In this document: positions 61,723-64,000 of the stretch, in pieces | How positions within the stretch are numbered: the stretch's first letter is position 1 | Layout of the letters: the number at the start of each line of letters is the position of its first letter | NCBI RefSeq assembly: GCF_902635505.1 | Contig: NC_045429.1 | Span: forward strand, 428,447,669 to 428,511,668 | DNA: 64,000 nucleotides | Direction of reading: 5' to 3' | From: Sarcophilus harrisii | Taxonomy: Eukaryota > Chordata > Mammalia > Dasyuromorphia > Dasyuridae | Notes under the pieces: generated by a model | What the model was told of the DNA's origin: nothing | Databases searched by the model: none | Seen by the model: only the letters and a program-made list of their open reading frames with translations | Translations under genes and position numbers: made by a program

Positions 61723-63352
61723 GATAAGAGAAAAAATATATAAACATATTTCTTCAGCCAATCCGAACATTCTTTGGGTCTTCACACTGTTCATTCAAGG
61801 ATTTTTTCTAATTTACCCTAAAGAATGGCATTGACTAGTTGCTTAAGACTTCTCATCTATCACCTTATGACTTACTTTGAAAGAGATAGGGTCACTTGAT
61901 TTTTTTTTTTTGCTAAATCAACAATTCATCTTTATATAGTATATATATATACATTGACATCCAAATTCATGTCTTTATAAACTCTCATTTGAAAATGAAT
62001 AAATGTCAGAGCCAGGATAAGAATTCACACCTACTGAATCTAAATCAAAACTAGGCCTTTTAATAGAGATTCCTCCAACATTAAAGGAAGTACTTGTTAA
62101 ATTAATATTAAATATACTGAATCTGTGCAGAAGCCCAGCTTAACTAAATTGTACATGGTCACTCAGTGAAGACAGGATTTGGACCTAATTATTCTGATTC
62201 TAAATGCAACGCTTTTTTCTGCTGTTATATCATGAGAAATAATTCCCATTTTGATGACCTCTTCCCTCATTCTCTTTTTGTGTTTGAGCCTGATTTTCCA
62301 TTGTGCCCTGAGCATATCCCTTACATATACACTATTTCCTGGCAGTTCCCTGATGACATCAGAAAAATCATGGGATTGGAGACATGGAAGGGAACTCACC
62401 AGACATCTAGTTCCAGACATAGCCAACTAGAGCTTCCTCTATAATTGGTCACCTGACCTCTTTTTAATGACCTCTAAGGAGAGGAACCAACTGCCATCTG
62501 AGGCATCTGGTTTCAGTTTTGGAAAGTTCTAATTAGTGGGAGGTGTGTCCTATTATTAACCCTCTATTGACTTTGTCATTTCTACCAATTGCTCATGTGG
62601 GCACAAACAATACAAGTCTGACCCTCTTCCTCATGATAGCTCTTCAGATACTTCAGTACTACTACCATAACTGCCATGAATTCATTCATTTCTTCATTAG
62701 CCATCCTTCAACTTATCCTTAGGTGACAGGAACTCTGGACCTTTCTTCTTTCTGATGACTATCCTTTAAACACTAGAGGTAACCCAATATCTTTCTAAGA
62801 TATGGTGCACAGAATTTAACATAGTATTAGAGGCCAGATTATGGAGGGATTAGCAATCCTTATTCTGGGAACCTATACCTCTTGATGTAGTAATCTACAT
62901 TGGGGAGCCACTGAACATGCTGAATCAAAATGAGATGGTAATACACTTCAACCACCAATGTTTTTTTCATTCAGAACAAATGGTACCTAAATCATTTCCC
63001 CCTTTCTAGTGTGATAATTCAGGAACTCCACCTGAACAATCCTATTTCTCCTGAGAAAACCAAAAACACACAGAAAACATATGGCTCAAAAAAGGTTTAT
63101 TCTGAATTCTTTGTCCAACACATATTTGTGGAACCCAGCAGATGGCCCCAGGACTCAAAGGAACTGAAGGTTAGGGTCTAACTCCCATGAGGGATGGGTG
63201 TCTTTCCAAGTATAACTAGTACCAATAAATACCAAAAGTGACAACCAATAATTTACATAAATTAAATTTAACTTATTAAAACAACCCAGGAAGGCTGGGC
63301 TCTGTGGTGATTTCATCTGAATCTGGAATTCCTTAGCTTTGTCCATATCCTT

Positions 63353-63996
63353 TTACGATTCATTGTTCTGGACTCCTGAGGCCTTTAAATTCAGGTCATT
63401 CACATAATTCTGAACCCAGGCATCTTGGGGGTCAGAACATATACTTCTATTCCTTTTGGTCACAAACCTGTGGAGTGTGAGAAGAGATGAGAGACCCAGA
63501 AGCTTTTCAGCTGGAGATGAAGGGAAGGGTAATCAGTTGACCACTTCCCAACTTCCTCTAAATGTCTGGAAGGGATTAAGGAACCACTTTCCCATTTTCT
63601 GAAACCTCCATCAGAACTATTGAGTCCATTTGTCTCTTTCTAGAGACATGCCCAGGAGAGATTTCCTTATCCTGCTTCCATTTATCCCTGGCACTTGGAG
63701 GTAGTTATTCCTGGGAGAACCAAACCTGGGCATGGAACCACAGGAGCTACTGCCCTCCCTTTTATCCACAGCCTCACCAGAATTGCCTCAGGGATTTCTT
63801 TGGCCAAATTCCCAAATGGTTTCATTTTTCTTTCCTTTATCCTCTTTATCCTTTAAGGAGACTCAGGGGATAGATACTTACACCACACCTGGCTTGAAAC
63901 ACTGGCTGTTGGTTTTATAAAAGTCAATCACAAGTGTTCTGGGAATCTTGCTTTGGATATAGTTGAAGCAACAGGTACCAGGATCAGTGGAACTCG
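63353..63996 (-). CDS. MIP-group CC chemokine, copy E (5' partial)
   Basis: Exons 2 (63996-63882) and 3 (63467-63353) are seen; exon 1 lies beyond the window end. Exon 2 follows an ACAG acceptor formed by the last four bases of the window. It encodes SSTDPGTCCFNYIQSKIPRT, with the KTNSQCFKPGVVF block further on. Exon 3 encodes FVTKRNRSICSDPQDAWVQ and ends in NLKASGVQNNES. The 40s loop carries the basic KRNR motif typical of heparan-sulfate binding in CCL3/4/5. The C-terminus runs about nine residues past the usual CCL3/CCL4 end. It mixes CCL3 (QC.KPGV) and CCL14-like (IPR...NSQC) features, so no symbol is given. It is the most diverged unit of the array compared with A and C. Confidence 0.88.
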
Positions 63997-64000
63997 CTGT

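Larger units (their letters stand above)
37199..64000. repeat. Tandem array of five chemokine units (A-E)
   Basis: The anchor TGAGAAAACC, just 3' of each gene, occurs at 37199 (A), 43371 (B), 49441 (C), 55166 (D) and 63052 (E), giving unit lengths of 6172, 6070, 5725 and 7886 bp, with E cut by the window end. Each unit holds one minus-strand chemokine gene followed (in + coordinates) by related spacer: a SINE, a T/C-rich tract, and an L3/CR1 relic. A, B and C are close relatives; D and E are older. Unit D is long because it gained L1 and LTR insertions. Confidence 0.9.

Overview
The window looks like marsupial nuclear DNA, probably from an Australian marsupial; the species cannot be fixed from sequence alone. 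It is AT-rich. It is full of marsupial-type SINEs (tRNA-derived CORE-SINE/MAR1-like and short WSINE-like copies with the 'gtcacacagctag' core), ancient L2, MIR and L3/CR1 relics, and 5'-truncated L1 copies whose ORF2 tails carry the therian 'MEYY' C-terminal signature. Real genes are few, small and multi-exonic, and all of those recognised lie on the minus strand.

Left part (1 to about 10 kb): one small secreted whey-acidic-protein (WAP/WFDC-like) gene, with a signal-peptide exon at 8201-8294 and a cysteine-rich exon at 6540-6640. It has a good TATA box and matched splice phases. Its predicted domain has six cysteines instead of eight. The promoter and first exon sit in the loop of a 380-bp inverted repeat.

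Middle part (10 to 37 kb): I recognise no gene. It holds L2 relics mostly on the + strand, MIR and MAR1 SINEs, several truncated L1s (two with perfect target-site duplications), an LTR-like fossil, microsatellites, and a second, nearly perfect inverted repeat at 19977-21104.

Right part (37.2 to 64 kb): a tandem array of five CC-chemokine units of the MIP-1 (CCL3/CCL4/CCL5/CCL14) group. Each unit is about 5.7-7.9 kb and carries a three-exon minus-strand gene. Unit starts (same anchor) are 37199, 43371, 49441, 55166 and 63052. Genes A (37500-38838), C (49740-51070) and D (55501-56796, a clear CCL4-like gene) are complete. Gene E lacks exon 1, which lies past the window end. Copy B (43670-44990) is a chimera: its 3' part is identical to C and its body is an indel-ridden version of A. 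This looks more like unpolished or falsely duplicated assembly than biology.

The pairing of a WFDC-type gene with MIP-group chemokines matches the arrangement I know from the mouse Ccl locus (Wfdc17/18/21), so this is probably the orthologous innate-immunity locus. All complete chemokine copies keep TATA boxes, kappaB-like sites just upstream, and AU-rich 3' UTRs, consistent with inflammation-induced, unstable mRNAs. I found no evidence of a wholly new kind of system. The most unusual items are the six-cysteine WAP protein, the divergent A/C chemokines that lost the basic 40s-loop motif, and the chimeric unit B.
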